In this document: piece by piece, positions 9,762 through 17,476 of the stretch | Layout of the letters: every line of letters starts with the position of its first letter | Position numbering within the stretch: the stretch's first letter is position 1 | DNA from: Flavobacteriales bacterium | GTDB taxonomy: Bacteria > Bacteroidota > Bacteroidia > Flavobacteriales_D > Crocinitomicaceae | DNA: 42,692 nt | Direction: 5' to 3' | Assembly (NCBI GenBank): GCA_015665275.1 | Contig: JADFAL010000007.1 | Location: forward strand, 168,150-210,841 | Translations under genes and position numbers: made by a program | Notes under the pieces: model-generated | Databases searched by the model: none | Told to the model about the DNA's origin: nothing | Seen by the model: only the letters and a program-made list of their open reading frames with translations

Positions 9762-10664
9762 GTGCTTCAGGTTTCCTACAACGATATATACGTCCATCCG
9801 CTTCCGGAGAACCATCGATTTCCCATGGAAAAGTATGAGTTGTTAATTCAGCAACTTTTATACGAAGGAACTATTTCAGAGGAACAGGTGTTTAGCCCAG
9901 AATCAATCGATCTCCAAGATGTCTTAAAAGTACACGATAGCGATTATCTGAAACGATTGCAGCGATTGGAAATTTCCCCGAAAGAACAACGCGTTTCCGG
10001 ATTCGTTCATAACCAACGACTGATCAGCAGAGAACTAATGATCATGGGGGGGACGAGAGCATGTGCGGAACGTGTTCTCAACGGAGGAGCGGCGATGAAC
10101 ATTGCAGGTGGAACACATCATGCGTTTACTAATCGCGGAGAAGGGTTTTGTTTATTGAACGATCAGGCAATTGCCGCAAAATGGCTGTTGGATGCTACAA
10201 ATGTCCAAAACATTCTTATTGTTGATTTGGACGTGCATCAAGGAAACGGTACTGCGGAAATATTTAGAGACACATCAGAAGTGTTTACCTTCAGCATGCA
10301 CGGAAAGAATAATTATCCATTAAAAAAAGAAACTTCAAATCTCGATGTGGAATTGGAAGACGCCATTGGCGATACTGATTATTTGTACAAATTGGAGGCT
10401 TCGCTCGATAGTATTTTGAAAGAAGTAACTCCTGACTTTGTATTCTATCAATGTGGCGTTGATGTTGTTGCAACCGATAAATTGGGAAAGTTAGGAATGA
10501 CTCGAAACGGTTGTAAGCGCAGAGATGAGATTGTTTTTGAGACGGTGAAACAGTTAGAGGTTCCGGTGGTGTGCACCATGGGAGGAGGCTACAGTCCGCA
10601 TATAAAAGACATTGTAGAGGCGCATGCAAATACCTATCGAGTAGCTCAGAATATTCTTTTCTAG
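9762..10664 (+). CDS. Histone deacetylase superfamily (AcuC/acetylpolyamine-type) hydrolase
   Basis: This 300-residue zinc-dependent amidohydrolase removes acetyl or other acyl groups from lysine side chains or small amines; the substrate is not predictable here. Catalytic motifs are present: GGTHHAF with the His pair at 119-120, DLDVHQGNGT with zinc ligands D157 and H159, FSMHGKNNYP, the QCGVDV region with the third Asp ligand, and CTMGGGYSP near the C-terminus with the family Gly-Gly-Gly-Tyr. The start is GTG, immediately after the stop of the kinase gene with zero spacing. The pair is probably one operon under the promoter at 9145. Confidence 0.93.
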   Translation: MLQVSYNDIYVHPLPENHRFPMEKYELLIQQLLYEGTISEEQVFSPESIDLQDVLKVHDSDYLKRLQRLEISPKEQRVSGFVHNQRLISRELMIMGGTRACAERVLNGGAAMNIAGGTHHAFTNRGEGFCLLNDQAIAAKWLLDATNVQNILIVDLDVHQGNGTAEIFRDTSEVFTFSMHGKNNYPLKKETSNLDVELEDAIGDTDYLYKLEASLDSILKEVTPDFVFYQCGVDVVATDKLGKLGMTRNGCKRRDEIVFETVKQLEVPVVCTMGGGYSPHIKDIVEAHANTYRVAQNILF

Positions 10665-10694
10665 TTACACTGAAGATCGAATCAATTTTTGCCT

Positions 10695-10702
10695 TATATT
10701 TG
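10695..10702 (+). promoter_or_regulatory. -7 box for the 51-residue Cys/Lys-rich protein
   Basis: TATATTTG matches TAnnTTTG exactly. It ends 19 bases before the ATG at 10722. The small gene therefore has its own promoter and is not just a tail of the deacetylase transcript. Confidence 0.55.
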
Positions 10703-10721
10703 TTTAGAATTAATCTAAATA

Positions 10722-10877
10722 ATGAGATTTTCGGACATACAAACGACTCAGAATACAGCCAATCAAGATGCTCAATTCTTTGTGCCTTGCTCGAATGAAT
10801 TGTGCGGAAAGAAAAAGAAGTGCTGTAAAAAGTACAAGAAAAAGGCTTTGCATTGTAAGAAGTGTCCGAAGCTGTAA
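10722..10877 (+). CDS. 51-residue Cys- and Lys-rich small protein
   Basis: An ATG-initiated 51-codon frame follows an exact -7 box. The N-terminal half (residues 1-22) is polar and uncharged-to-acidic. The C-terminal half carries six Cys (23, 28, 34, 35, 45, 48) among about 15 Lys, including the segment GKKKKCCKKYKKK and a final HCKKCPKL. There is no signal peptide. The spacing C-x4-C-x5-CC-x9-C-x2-C suggests a metal- or nucleic-acid-binding knuckle, which is inference. I recall similar short CCKKYKKK-type proteins in Flavobacteriales but cannot confirm this. The amino-acid bias and promoter make it unlikely to be a chance ORF. Confidence 0.7.
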   Translation: MRFSDIQTTQNTANQDAQFFVPCSNELCGKKKKCCKKYKKKALHCKKCPKL

Positions 10878-10907
10878 TTAGTCTCAACTCCTACAGACTA
10901 AAAAGTC

Positions 10908-10970
10908 ATCCTTACATCCTCCACCTTCTACTTTTAATCTCTAACCTTCCAGCTTTTATCATCAATCTTC
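10908..10970 (+). repeat. Degenerate heptanucleotide tract
   Basis: Successive 7-mers keep a NA(T/C)CTTC-like pattern: ATCCTTA, CATCCTC, CACCTTC, TACTTTT, AATCTCT, AACCTTC, CAGCTTT, TATCATC, AATCTTC. The strand is strongly pyrimidine-biased. It lies between the small Cys-rich gene and the promoter of the CotH gene. Confidence 0.6.
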
Positions 10971-11000
10971 GTTATTTCAGATTCATGATTCCCAGAATTG

Positions 11001-11008
11001 TATCTTCG
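11001..11008 (+). promoter_or_regulatory. -7 box immediately before the cotH-like start
   Basis: TATCTTCG has one mismatch to TAnnTTTG and ends 4 bases before the ATG at 11013. Transcription would begin at the start codon. An in-frame TTG at 10998 lies upstream of the box and is therefore unlikely to be used. Confidence 0.5.
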
Positions 11009-11012
11009 CATT

Positions 11013-12215
11013 ATGTTCAAATGGTTTGCTGTATTTCTGTTTTTGTTCTCACTGATATCATGTGGTTCTCAAAATAAGGAGCCACGGAAGGAGGAGCCAA
11101 TTGCACAAGACGGTACCATAAGGATTTATTCAGATTCTATTGGCTGGAGTGGAAAGCTTCCTTGTCAAATTCACTATAACGGAAAGAAATATAAGGCAGC
11201 GGTAAAGTATCGTGGTGGGATTTCAAGTATGTATCCGAAACATTCTATGACGGTTGAGTTTGAAGATCAAGTGAAGTTAGGTGATCTTCCCATGAATGAT
11301 GATTACATCTTCAACGCAAATTATATCGACAAAACGTTTCAAAGGCATAAACTAAGCTATGATATTTTTCGCCTTATGGATGCTAAGAATAAGGCACCGA
11401 GATGCGATTATTTGCCCATTTATTTGAATGACAATTATCTCGGACTTTACGTGATTATGGAGAAAGTCAACGGTTCTTGGCTGGGCTTCGATAATGCCAA
11501 TCCCAAAGGCGCAAGATTGTTTAAAGATCCATTTGTATTTATTGAGGAACGATTGCCGAACGTTCAAGAGCCCAACAATTATTATCAGCAAAAATTTCCA
11601 AAACAGTCCATTGCAGATTTTAATGACGAACCGGAAGAGTTTAAAAAAGCCATCTTCAATACGGATGATGAAACTTTCGAATTAACTTGTTTCACTAACA
11701 TCCAAGTGGATAATCTGTTAGATTGGCATTTGCTTCTATTGTTAACAAATAATGATGACGGGTTATTTAAAAATTTCTACCTCTACAAAGAGGAGCGAGG
11801 GGGGCAGTTTAAGTTCATTCCGTGGGACTATGATCATTCATTTGGACGGGACGGTAATTACGAATTCAATTTAATTGATCGCCCTGTGGATTGCTTGAAG
11901 GTTCCTTTGTTGAAGCGACTTATAGAAATGCCATCAACGAAATACGCAGAACGTCTTACACAACGCTATTTAGAACTGAGGAAGACACTTTTCACTGAAA
12001 AGGCGCTATTGGAGTTGATTGACAAGAATGAAAAGGAAGTTCGACCATTTGTAGATGCGAACAGAAATAAATGGCCTATGGATGGCATGGGGTATTTAGA
12101 CGCCAATGATTTCGATCAGGAGATGGCTATAATAAAGCAATACATTCCTATGCGATTGAAGCAACTAGACGCGTATTTTTATAATTTAGAGTATGGCGAA
12201 GAAGAAAAAGACTAA
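11013..12215 (+). CDS. CotH kinase family lipoprotein
   Basis: This 400-residue lipoprotein (signal peptide with lipobox LISC within the first 20 residues) belongs to the CotH family, atypical protein kinases first known from Bacillus spore coats and common in secreted proteins of Bacteroidota. Family blocks seen in order are a substrate-side YRGGISSMYPK, LPIYLNDNYLGLYVIMEKVN, and the metal/active-site motif FIPWDYDHSFGRDG. The lipid anchor places it in the envelope, so any kinase activity would act on extracytoplasmic targets. The ATG at 11013 was chosen over the TTG at 10998 because of the promoter box between them. Its last 23 bases overlap the SUI1 gene. Confidence 0.85.
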   Translation: MFKWFAVFLFLFSLISCGSQNKEPRKEEPIAQDGTIRIYSDSIGWSGKLPCQIHYNGKKYKAAVKYRGGISSMYPKHSMTVEFEDQVKLGDLPMNDDYIFNANYIDKTFQRHKLSYDIFRLMDAKNKAPRCDYLPIYLNDNYLGLYVIMEKVNGSWLGFDNANPKGARLFKDPFVFIEERLPNVQEPNNYYQQKFPKQSIADFNDEPEEFKKAIFNTDDETFELTCFTNIQVDNLLDWHLLLLLTNNDDGLFKNFYLYKEERGGQFKFIPWDYDHSFGRDGNYEFNLIDRPVDCLKVPLLKRLIEMPSTKYAERLTQRYLELRKTLFTEKALLELIDKNEKEVRPFVDANRNKWPMDGMGYLDANDFDQEMAIIKQYIPMRLKQLDAYFYNLEYGEEEKD

Positions 12216-12531
12216 TGTGGTGTATTCCACGAATCCGGATTTCAATTTTGATTACGAAGAAGAAGAATCTGAAGAGACGCTTCCTTCTGGCGAGCAACGA
12301 TTGTATGTATCAATTGATCGTAAGCAACGTAAAGGAAAAGAGGTGACGCTTGTGGAAGGGTTCGTGGGGGATCCTGACGACTTGAAGGACCTTGGTAAAA
12401 TGCTCAAGAGCAAATGTGGAGTAGGTGGATCTGCCAAAGACGGTGAAATCCTTATTCAAGGAAATGTGCGAGATAAAGTCTACGATCTTCTCGTGAAAGA
12501 AGGATATTCGGTAAAGAAGAAAGGAGGTTAA
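12193..12531 (+). CDS. SUI1/eIF1-family translation factor (YciH-like)
   Basis: This 112-residue protein has an acidic N-terminal extension (DYEEEESEE, residues about 15-25) followed by a complete SUI1 domain. Visible features are RKQRKGKEVTLVEGF, LGKMLKSKCGVGGSAKDGEI and IQGNVRDKVYDLL, with the conserved GGSAKDGEI signature. Bacterial SUI1 proteins resemble eukaryotic eIF1 and are thought to affect start-site selection or initiation fidelity. The ATG lies inside the 3' end of the CotH gene (23-base overlap, different frame), suggesting co-translation. The stop codon overlaps the stop of the opposing lipoprotein gene by 4 bases. Confidence 0.92.
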   Translation: MAKKKKTNVVYSTNPDFNFDYEEEESEETLPSGEQRLYVSIDRKQRKGKEVTLVEGFVGDPDDLKDLGKMLKSKCGVGGSAKDGEILIQGNVRDKVYDLLVKEGYSVKKKGG

Positions 12532-13202
12532 GACTTCTTGAACTTCATAGATTTAACTATTTCCTCCAACTCATTTAGTTCCTCCGACTCGGTATAAGAG
12601 AGTGCGAAAACAAGGGCGAATCCTTTATCAACAATGCAATAGTAGTCTTGGTAGGCTTTACCGCTATATGGAATCGTTAATTCAGCCTGCATTTTATAGA
12701 ATTCTTTGCCGCCAACTTTAACAGGTTGAATTGTTCCAACTTGACTTATTTTTAATTGCGTCTGTTGCCCCCATAATTCTCGAATCAATTCCAGGTACTC
12801 ATCGCCATATTTTACACTAGGAAATTGCTTAATGTTTTCGGCAATCATTAACATGTTTGGATTGGACTCAATACTTCCAATGTCATGTTTAAAGACTCCA
12901 AAAAGATTTGCGGTTCTTACTTTGGCGGCATCAAGCAATTGTTCTTTCTTCTCATTTTCACTGAAGGCATCACTTCCCATCTGCATAATGCGTTCCATGT
13001 CATCATAACTCTGTAAACTCCAATCTTCGTTATAAACAAAGGAGAATCCAAAGAATTTATTCTTGTAGGTTCCATTCTTTGCTTCACCGAGATCAAAATC
13101 AACAGGAACATCTTTGTCTTTAAGGCGTTTGTCCGGATTCTTATTGTCAGGTTGACATCCGATAAGAACAAAAAGTGCAAGTAAAAGAGATAGGTGTTTC
13201 AT
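12528..13202 (-). CDS. Lipoprotein of unknown function
   Basis: This is a 224-residue lipoprotein with lipobox LIGC (Cys at position 16). After a polar linker (residues 17-45) comes a globular region beginning YKNKFFGFSFVYNEDWSLQ. This resembles the PsbP/MOG1-like fold found in many small Bacteroidota lipoproteins, including a late TIPYSGKAYQDYYCIVDKGFALVFALSY segment split here by description only: the residues near 170-200 carry the PYSGKAYQDYY and FALVFALSY motifs. The fold comparison is an impression from pattern, not a search. It is a single leftward gene, convergent with the SUI1 gene, whose stop codon it overlaps. Confidence 0.78.
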   Translation of the reverse strand: MKHLSLLLALFVLIGCQPDNKNPDKRLKDKDVPVDFDLGEAKNGTYKNKFFGFSFVYNEDWSLQSYDDMERIMQMGSDAFSENEKKEQLLDAAKVRTANLFGVFKHDIGSIESNPNMLMIAENIKQFPSVKYGDEYLELIRELWGQQTQLKISQVGTIQPVKVGGKEFYKMQAELTIPYSGKAYQDYYCIVDKGFALVFALSYTESEELNELEEIVKSMKFKKS

Positions 13203-13503
13203 GGCGGTAATGCTTTCATTTCAAATGCACAGAAAAAAAGAAGCCTGATCTCAAACCCTTGATTCGCAAGAACGGATTTAAAATCAGGCAACCTAAACCA
13301 AAAACAAACGAAAACCTGAGATAGTTTTCTTTTCTACTCACCTAACCAATACCAAGATACATGGTTTTAGCCTTCGATTTCGGAGAAAAATGTGAACTGT
13401 AAATACGATTGATTTAACGGGGTGAAAATTGATTTTAAATGATACCGTGTTGCGTTAGGTGTTGTCATTTGCAGAGAATTTGATGTAAGAGTCATTGTTA
13501 GTA

Positions 13504-13570
13504 GAAAGCTGAAAGCAGAAAGCGGAAGGAAAGTCAATCTTTCAGCTTTAAACCTTCCACTTTCAACCGT
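13504..13570. repeat. Opposed heptanucleotide repeat arms
   Basis: The left arm contains GAAAGCT, GAAAGCA and GAAAGCG in direct 7-bp register (13504-13524). The right arm (13536-13570) is the pyrimidine counterpart in the same register: AATCTTT, CAGCTTT, AAACCTT, CCACTTT. The two arms could form an imperfect hairpin. An element with the same architecture occurs at 33764-33806. Confidence 0.7.
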
Positions 13571-13658
13571 AGCTTACAATTTAAACTACTCATATTTCAC
13601 TTTTTACATTTGACTAATTTCCTTTTAACGATCGTAACGTTCTATTAAAAATTCCACG

Positions 13659-13666
13659 TATCTTTG
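13659..13666 (+). promoter_or_regulatory. -7 box overlapping the upstream edge of pyrR
   Basis: TATCTTTG matches TAnnTTTG exactly and ends 5 bases before the ATG at 13672. An alternative in-frame GTG at 13666 begins on the last base of the box and so cannot lie inside the transcript. The mRNA is predicted to be leaderless. Confidence 0.65.
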
Positions 13667-13671
13667 TGGCG

Positions 13672-14220
13672 ATGGAAAGGCAAGTAATTCTCAATGCAAA
13701 ACATGTTGAACTTACCGTTAATCGCCTTTGTTATCAGTTAATCGAAACCCACAACGATTTCTCGAACGCCGTATTAATTGGTTTGCAACCCAGAGGTGTG
13801 AACGTTTTGACGCGTCTTAAAGAACGATTGGAAGCAATCTTAGGGCATGAAGTTATATGCGGAAACCTGGATATTACATTTTATCGAGACGACTTCCGCC
13901 GAAGAGAAATTCCGTTAATTCCAAGCGCAACCAATATTGATTTCGATATAGAAAACAAAGACGTTGTAATTATTGACGATGTTTTGTACACCGGACGATC
14001 GATCCGGTCAGGATTAGACGCTTTACTGGCATTTGGTCGACCGCAAACAGTGGAATTGCTCACGCTCATCGATCGGAGGTTCCAGCGCGATTTGCCCATT
14101 CAGGCAGATTATGTAGGTAAAACAGTCGATTCATTGACGTCGGAAAGGGTTTCAGTAGAATGGAAAGAACTCGAAGGAGAAGATAAAGTAGTGCTATTTA
14201 CACCAGATACCAATGGATAA
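13672..14220 (+). CDS. pyrR: PyrR pyrimidine regulator / uracil phosphoribosyltransferase
   Basis: This 182-residue type I phosphoribosyltransferase converts uracil plus PRPP to UMP. In Firmicutes it also binds pyr mRNA to control attenuation. The PRPP-binding loop VVIIDDVLYTGRSI spans residues 98-111, preceded by the flexible-loop region and an IGLQPRGV block near residue 42 that is typical of PyrR. The ATG at 13672 is preferred because the -7 box ends just before it. Its last 8 bases overlap pyrB, the classical pyrR-pyrB arrangement. With no 5' leader, RNA-attenuation control of this promoter by PyrR looks impossible, so here it may work mainly as an enzyme or act elsewhere. Confidence 0.95.
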   Translation: MERQVILNAKHVELTVNRLCYQLIETHNDFSNAVLIGLQPRGVNVLTRLKERLEAILGHEVICGNLDITFYRDDFRRREIPLIPSATNIDFDIENKDVVIIDDVLYTGRSIRSGLDALLAFGRPQTVELLTLIDRRFQRDLPIQADYVGKTVDSLTSERVSVEWKELEGEDKVVLFTPDTNG

Positions 14221-15145
14221 TTTAAGTGTTGATCACCTTACGGGAATTAAGAATCTGACTGAAAATGACATTCAACTCATTTTCAAAACGGCGGATGCTT
14301 TCAAGGAAGTAATCAACCGCCCAATTAAAAAGGTACCATCACTTCGAGATATTACCATTGCCAATTTGTTCTTCGAAAACTCAACACGAACAAGATTGTC
14401 TTTTGAATTGGCAGAAAAACGACTTTCAGCCGATACCGTAAACTTCTCGGCTGCTAGCAGTTCTGTGAAGAAAGGGGAAACGCTCATTGATACAGTGAAT
14501 AACATTCTGTCCATGAAAGTGGATATGGTGGTGATGCGTCACCCAAACCCTGGAGCAGCGAAATTTCTCTCAGAACGCGTAGATGCACGAGTAATAAATG
14601 CCGGAGACGGAACCCACGAACATCCGACACAAGCATTGCTAGATTCATACTCCATTCGCGAGCGATTGGGAGATGTTTCAGGAAAGAAAGTGGTAATCGT
14701 AGGAGACATTTTGCACTCAAGAGTGGCCTTATCAAATATTTACTGTCTTCAGAAATTGGGGGCTGAAGTAATGGTGTGTGGGCCTACAACGCTTATTCCA
14801 AAATACATCGGAGAACTAGGTGTGAAAGTAGAGCACAATTTGCAGAAAGCACTGGAATGGTGTGATGTGGCAAACATGCTTCGAATTCAATTGGAACGAC
14901 AGGATATCAAATACTTCCCTTCCCTTAGAGAATACAGCATGCAATACGGATTGACCAAAGATATTCTTGACAGCTTGTCGAAAAAAATTGTTGTAATGCA
15001 CCCGGGACCAATCAACCGCGGGGTAGAGATTACAAGTGATGTCGCAGACTCAGAACAAGCAATTATTTTGGATCAAGTTGAGAACGGAGTAGCGGTTCGA
15101 ATGGCCGTTATTTATTTGTTGGCGTCAAAAATCAAGCGGCAATAA
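14213..15145 (+). CDS. pyrB: Aspartate carbamoyltransferase catalytic subunit
   Basis: This 310-residue enzyme condenses carbamoyl phosphate with L-aspartate in the first committed step of pyrimidine synthesis. The carbamoyl-phosphate loop FFENSTRTRLSFE includes STRTR at residues 57-61. HPTQALLD and the aspartate-binding MHPGPINRGVEI motif are intact. Length is normal for the catalytic chain. The ATG lies inside the end of pyrR, so translation is probably coupled. No pyrI regulatory subunit is adjacent. The next gene has its own promoter box 9 bases beyond the stop codon. Confidence 0.97.
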   Translation: MDNLSVDHLTGIKNLTENDIQLIFKTADAFKEVINRPIKKVPSLRDITIANLFFENSTRTRLSFELAEKRLSADTVNFSAASSSVKKGETLIDTVNNILSMKVDMVVMRHPNPGAAKFLSERVDARVINAGDGTHEHPTQALLDSYSIRERLGDVSGKKVVIVGDILHSRVALSNIYCLQKLGAEVMVCGPTTLIPKYIGELGVKVEHNLQKALEWCDVANMLRIQLERQDIKYFPSLREYSMQYGLTKDILDSLSKKIVVMHPGPINRGVEITSDVADSEQAIILDQVENGVAVRMAVIYLLASKIKRQ

Positions 15146-15153
15146 AAAATTGT

Positions 15154-15161
15154 TACATTTG
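15154..15161 (+). promoter_or_regulatory. -7 box for the STAS-domain gene
   Basis: TACATTTG matches TAnnTTTG exactly, 17 bases before the ATG at 15179. It would allow the STAS-rnz-GH113 run to be transcribed independently of pyrRB. Confidence 0.55.
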
Positions 15162-15178
15162 AAAGAAACAGCTAACTC

Positions 15179-15517
15179 ATGGAATTCACGGTAACGCAAG
15201 ATAACGGAACAGCAATCATTGAATTGAATGTAGAACGTTTGAACGCTTCCAATGCTTCCGGTTTGAAAGCAGAGTTGGCGCTTTTGAACAAGAAGAGTAT
15301 CAATAACATTGTGATTGATATGTCGAATACCAAATACTGTGATTCATCTGGTTTGAGTGCTTTGTTGTTGGCAAATCGTCTATGCAAGGATACCAACGGA
15401 ATGTTTGTTTTGTGTGGATTACAGGACAACGTTCAGAAATTGATCAGCATTGCTCAGTTGGATAAGGTCTTGAATCTTGCAGCAGACAAAGATGCAGCGA
15501 TGGCACAAATCGCCTAG
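15179..15517 (+). CDS. STAS-domain protein (anti-sigma-factor-antagonist type)
   Basis: This 112-residue single-domain protein has the SpoIIAA/STAS fold pattern: an N-terminal beta pair, VERLNASNASGLKAEL, and the phosphorylatable loop YCDSSGLSALL with the candidate Ser at 56 or 57. In partner-switching systems such a protein is phosphorylated by a GHKL kinase and dephosphorylated by a PP2C phosphatase. The SiaB-like kinase at 9180 is a possible partner, which is inference, and no PP2C gene is in the window. The stop codon overlaps the GTG of rnz by one base, so the two are translationally coupled. Confidence 0.88.
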   Translation: MEFTVTQDNGTAIIELNVERLNASNASGLKAELALLNKKSINNIVIDMSNTKYCDSSGLSALLLANRLCKDTNGMFVLCGLQDNVQKLISIAQLDKVLNLAADKDAAMAQIA

Positions 15518-16428
15518 TGGATTTCTCAGTTACCATATTGGGTAGCGGAGCAGCAGTTCCTACATCTCGCAGGAATCCTTCCAGTCAATACATTCAGTGC
15601 AGAAATCGTCATTTTTTAATAGATTGTGGTGAAGGCACACAAATGCAAATGCGCAAGTTTGGTGTTAGCTTTAATCGCATTACCCACGTATTTATTTCGC
15701 ATCTCCACGGAGATCATTTTTTTGGTCTAGTCGGCCTTTTGAGTACTATGCATTTGATGGGGCGTGTTAAGGCAATTCATATATACGGACCGGTAGGATT
15801 GAAAGAAATCATCCAAATGCAGTTGGAAGTTGCGAAGGGGAAATTAGCGTATGACCTAATTTTTCGAGAAATTGAACCAGAAGAAACATCCGTGCTCTTT
15901 GAAGATGATAAAGTATCGGTCGCTTGTTTTCCGCTCGTCCATAAAATACCTACCAGTGGCTTTCGGATTGAAGAAAAAGAGCGAGAGCGGACATTGTTGG
16001 CGGAAAAAGCAAGGGTGGACGGAGTAAAATTGGAGTATTTTCATAGGCTCAAGAAAGGTGAAGATATCGAGGAAGACGGAACAACCATTTCGCATCTCGA
16101 TTATACAAAAGCAGCCGAGCCTCCCAAGTCATATGCGTATTGTTCGGATACAGCACTTTCGGATAAAACCGTCGCAGCAGTTGCGGGAGTGAACTTTTTG
16201 TATCATGAAGCCACATTTATTGAAGCGCTGAGAGATCGAGCGAAAGCTACGAAACATTCTACTGCCAGAGACGCCGCTGAAGTTGCCAAAAGAGCAAAGG
16301 TTGGAAAATTGTTGATGGGGCATTTGAGCGCAAGATATGATTCGGGGAAGCAGCATTTAGAAGAGTCAAAAGAAGTATTTTTGAACTCCGAATGTGTAGA
16401 GGACGGACAGGTAATTGAAGTGATATGA
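15517..16428 (+). CDS. rnz: Ribonuclease Z
   Basis: This 303-residue metallo-beta-lactamase-fold endonuclease makes the 3' end of tRNAs by cutting after the discriminator base. Zinc ligands are seen in HLHGDH (residues 62-67), in the later PLVHKIPTSGFRIEE region including the exosite-type segment, and in LLMGHLSARYD near the C-terminus. The length matches the short form. The start is GTG at 15517, sharing its first base with the last base of the STAS gene's TAG stop. The stop overlaps the next gene's ATG (ATGA). This compact coupling suggests one transcript from the promoter at 15154. Confidence 0.95.
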   Translation: MDFSVTILGSGAAVPTSRRNPSSQYIQCRNRHFLIDCGEGTQMQMRKFGVSFNRITHVFISHLHGDHFFGLVGLLSTMHLMGRVKAIHIYGPVGLKEIIQMQLEVAKGKLAYDLIFREIEPEETSVLFEDDKVSVACFPLVHKIPTSGFRIEEKERERTLLAEKARVDGVKLEYFHRLKKGEDIEEDGTTISHLDYTKAAEPPKSYAYCSDTALSDKTVAAVAGVNFLYHEATFIEALRDRAKATKHSTARDAAEVAKRAKVGKLLMGHLSARYDSGKQHLEESKEVFLNSECVEDGQVIEVI

Positions 16429-17465
16429 AGTATGTATTCTTAGTAGTGTTAGTTTGTGCGGCAGCCTGCGCAAGCAAGCAAGAGGCGACAGATTATGGTT
16501 ATCGTCCGGCAAAAGATGTGGTTAATTCTGAAGGCAAAATGACCGGAGTAAATCTGGAGATGCCCAACAAGGAGATCGATACCACGGACATGGACAGTAT
16601 CAATGATATGAACGCGGAATGGGTTTCATTGGTACCATACGGTTTTACTGCTCGCGGTGATGCCAAAGTGCAATATGGTAGCGGTTATCAATGGTGGGGA
16701 GAAACGGAAGAAGGAACAATATCTATCGCGACATCGGCGCACGCAGTTGGGCAGAAAGTAATGATTAAACCGCATGTATGGGTTGTGGGCGATGGATGGC
16801 CCGGAGATTTTGACCTCGACAATGAAGAGGATTGGAAGATTTGGGAGGATTCGTACCGAAAGTATATTTTAACTTTTGCAAAGGTAGCTGATTCCGTAGA
16901 TGCCGAATTGTTCTGTATCGGAACAGAGTATCGATCCCCTGCAAAGAAACGAGAGGCTTTCTGGCGTCAATTGATCAAGGAGGTAAAGGAAATTTACGAC
17001 GGTCCGTTGACGTATGCCGCCAATTGGGACAATTACGAATTTGTAAAATTTTGGGATGATTTGGATTATATCGGAATCGACGGCTATTTTCCAGTTTCCA
17101 AAGAACAGCAACCGAGCTTCGAAATCATAAAGACAGGTTGGGATGGTGTCACGCAAAACCTTAAGAAGTACAGTGAAAAATGGGATCGAAAAATCATTTT
17201 TACGGAGTACGGATTCAAGAGTAGTGAATACAATGTATCGGGCATGCAAGATGATAAAACGAAGGTCGCAAACATGGAAAATCAGTTCAATGGGTACCGG
17301 GCCTTCTTTGAAACGATTTGGAAGGAAGATTTTTTTGCCGGTGGTTTCTTGTGGAAATGGACTTTCTTCCCAAGCGAGAAAAATTCTGGTCCCAAAAACG
17401 CGCGCTACACGCCACAAGGTAAGCCCGCTTTCGGATTGATCCGAGATGTGTATGGGGCGAAGTGA
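16425..17465 (+). CDS. GH113-like glycoside hydrolase lipoprotein
   Basis: This 346-residue lipoprotein (lipobox near residues 12-15, AAAC) has a TIM-barrel pattern resembling glycoside hydrolase family 113, a beta-mannanase-related clan A family. The candidate acid/base is E168 in FCIGTEYRS and the candidate nucleophile is E261 in IIFTEYGFKS. Other clan-like blocks are WVSLVPYGF, KPHVWVVGDGWPG, LTYAANWDNYE and GIDGYFPVS. The product would be envelope-anchored and face the periplasm or cell surface. The substrate cannot be read from sequence. Its ATG overlaps the rnz stop by 4 bases. No SusC/SusD pair or other polysaccharide-utilisation genes are adjacent. Confidence 0.82.
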   Translation: MKYVFLVVLVCAAACASKQEATDYGYRPAKDVVNSEGKMTGVNLEMPNKEIDTTDMDSINDMNAEWVSLVPYGFTARGDAKVQYGSGYQWWGETEEGTISIATSAHAVGQKVMIKPHVWVVGDGWPGDFDLDNEEDWKIWEDSYRKYILTFAKVADSVDAELFCIGTEYRSPAKKREAFWRQLIKEVKEIYDGPLTYAANWDNYEFVKFWDDLDYIGIDGYFPVSKEQQPSFEIIKTGWDGVTQNLKKYSEKWDRKIIFTEYGFKSSEYNVSGMQDDKTKVANMENQFNGYRAFFETIWKEDFFAGGFLWKWTFFPSEKNSGPKNARYTPQGKPAFGLIRDVYGAK

Positions 17466-17476
17466 TGGATCCGAAG

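Larger units (their letters stand above)
13203..13671. other. Intergenic region upstream of pyrR
   Basis: This is a 469-base divergent gap with no credible ORF. It holds an inverted repeat GCCTGAT (13243-13249) with ATCAGGC (13283-13289) near the lipoprotein start, a two-armed heptad repeat at 13504-13570, and the pyrR -7 box at 13659-13666. No PyrR-type RNA attenuator or riboswitch was recognised. Confidence 0.6.

Noticed and set aside
13243-13289. GCCTGAT/ATCAGGC inverted repeat as a PyrR attenuator
   Set aside because: It lies about 380 bases upstream of the pyrR promoter box, outside the predicted transcript, and lacks the PyrR binding-loop consensus.
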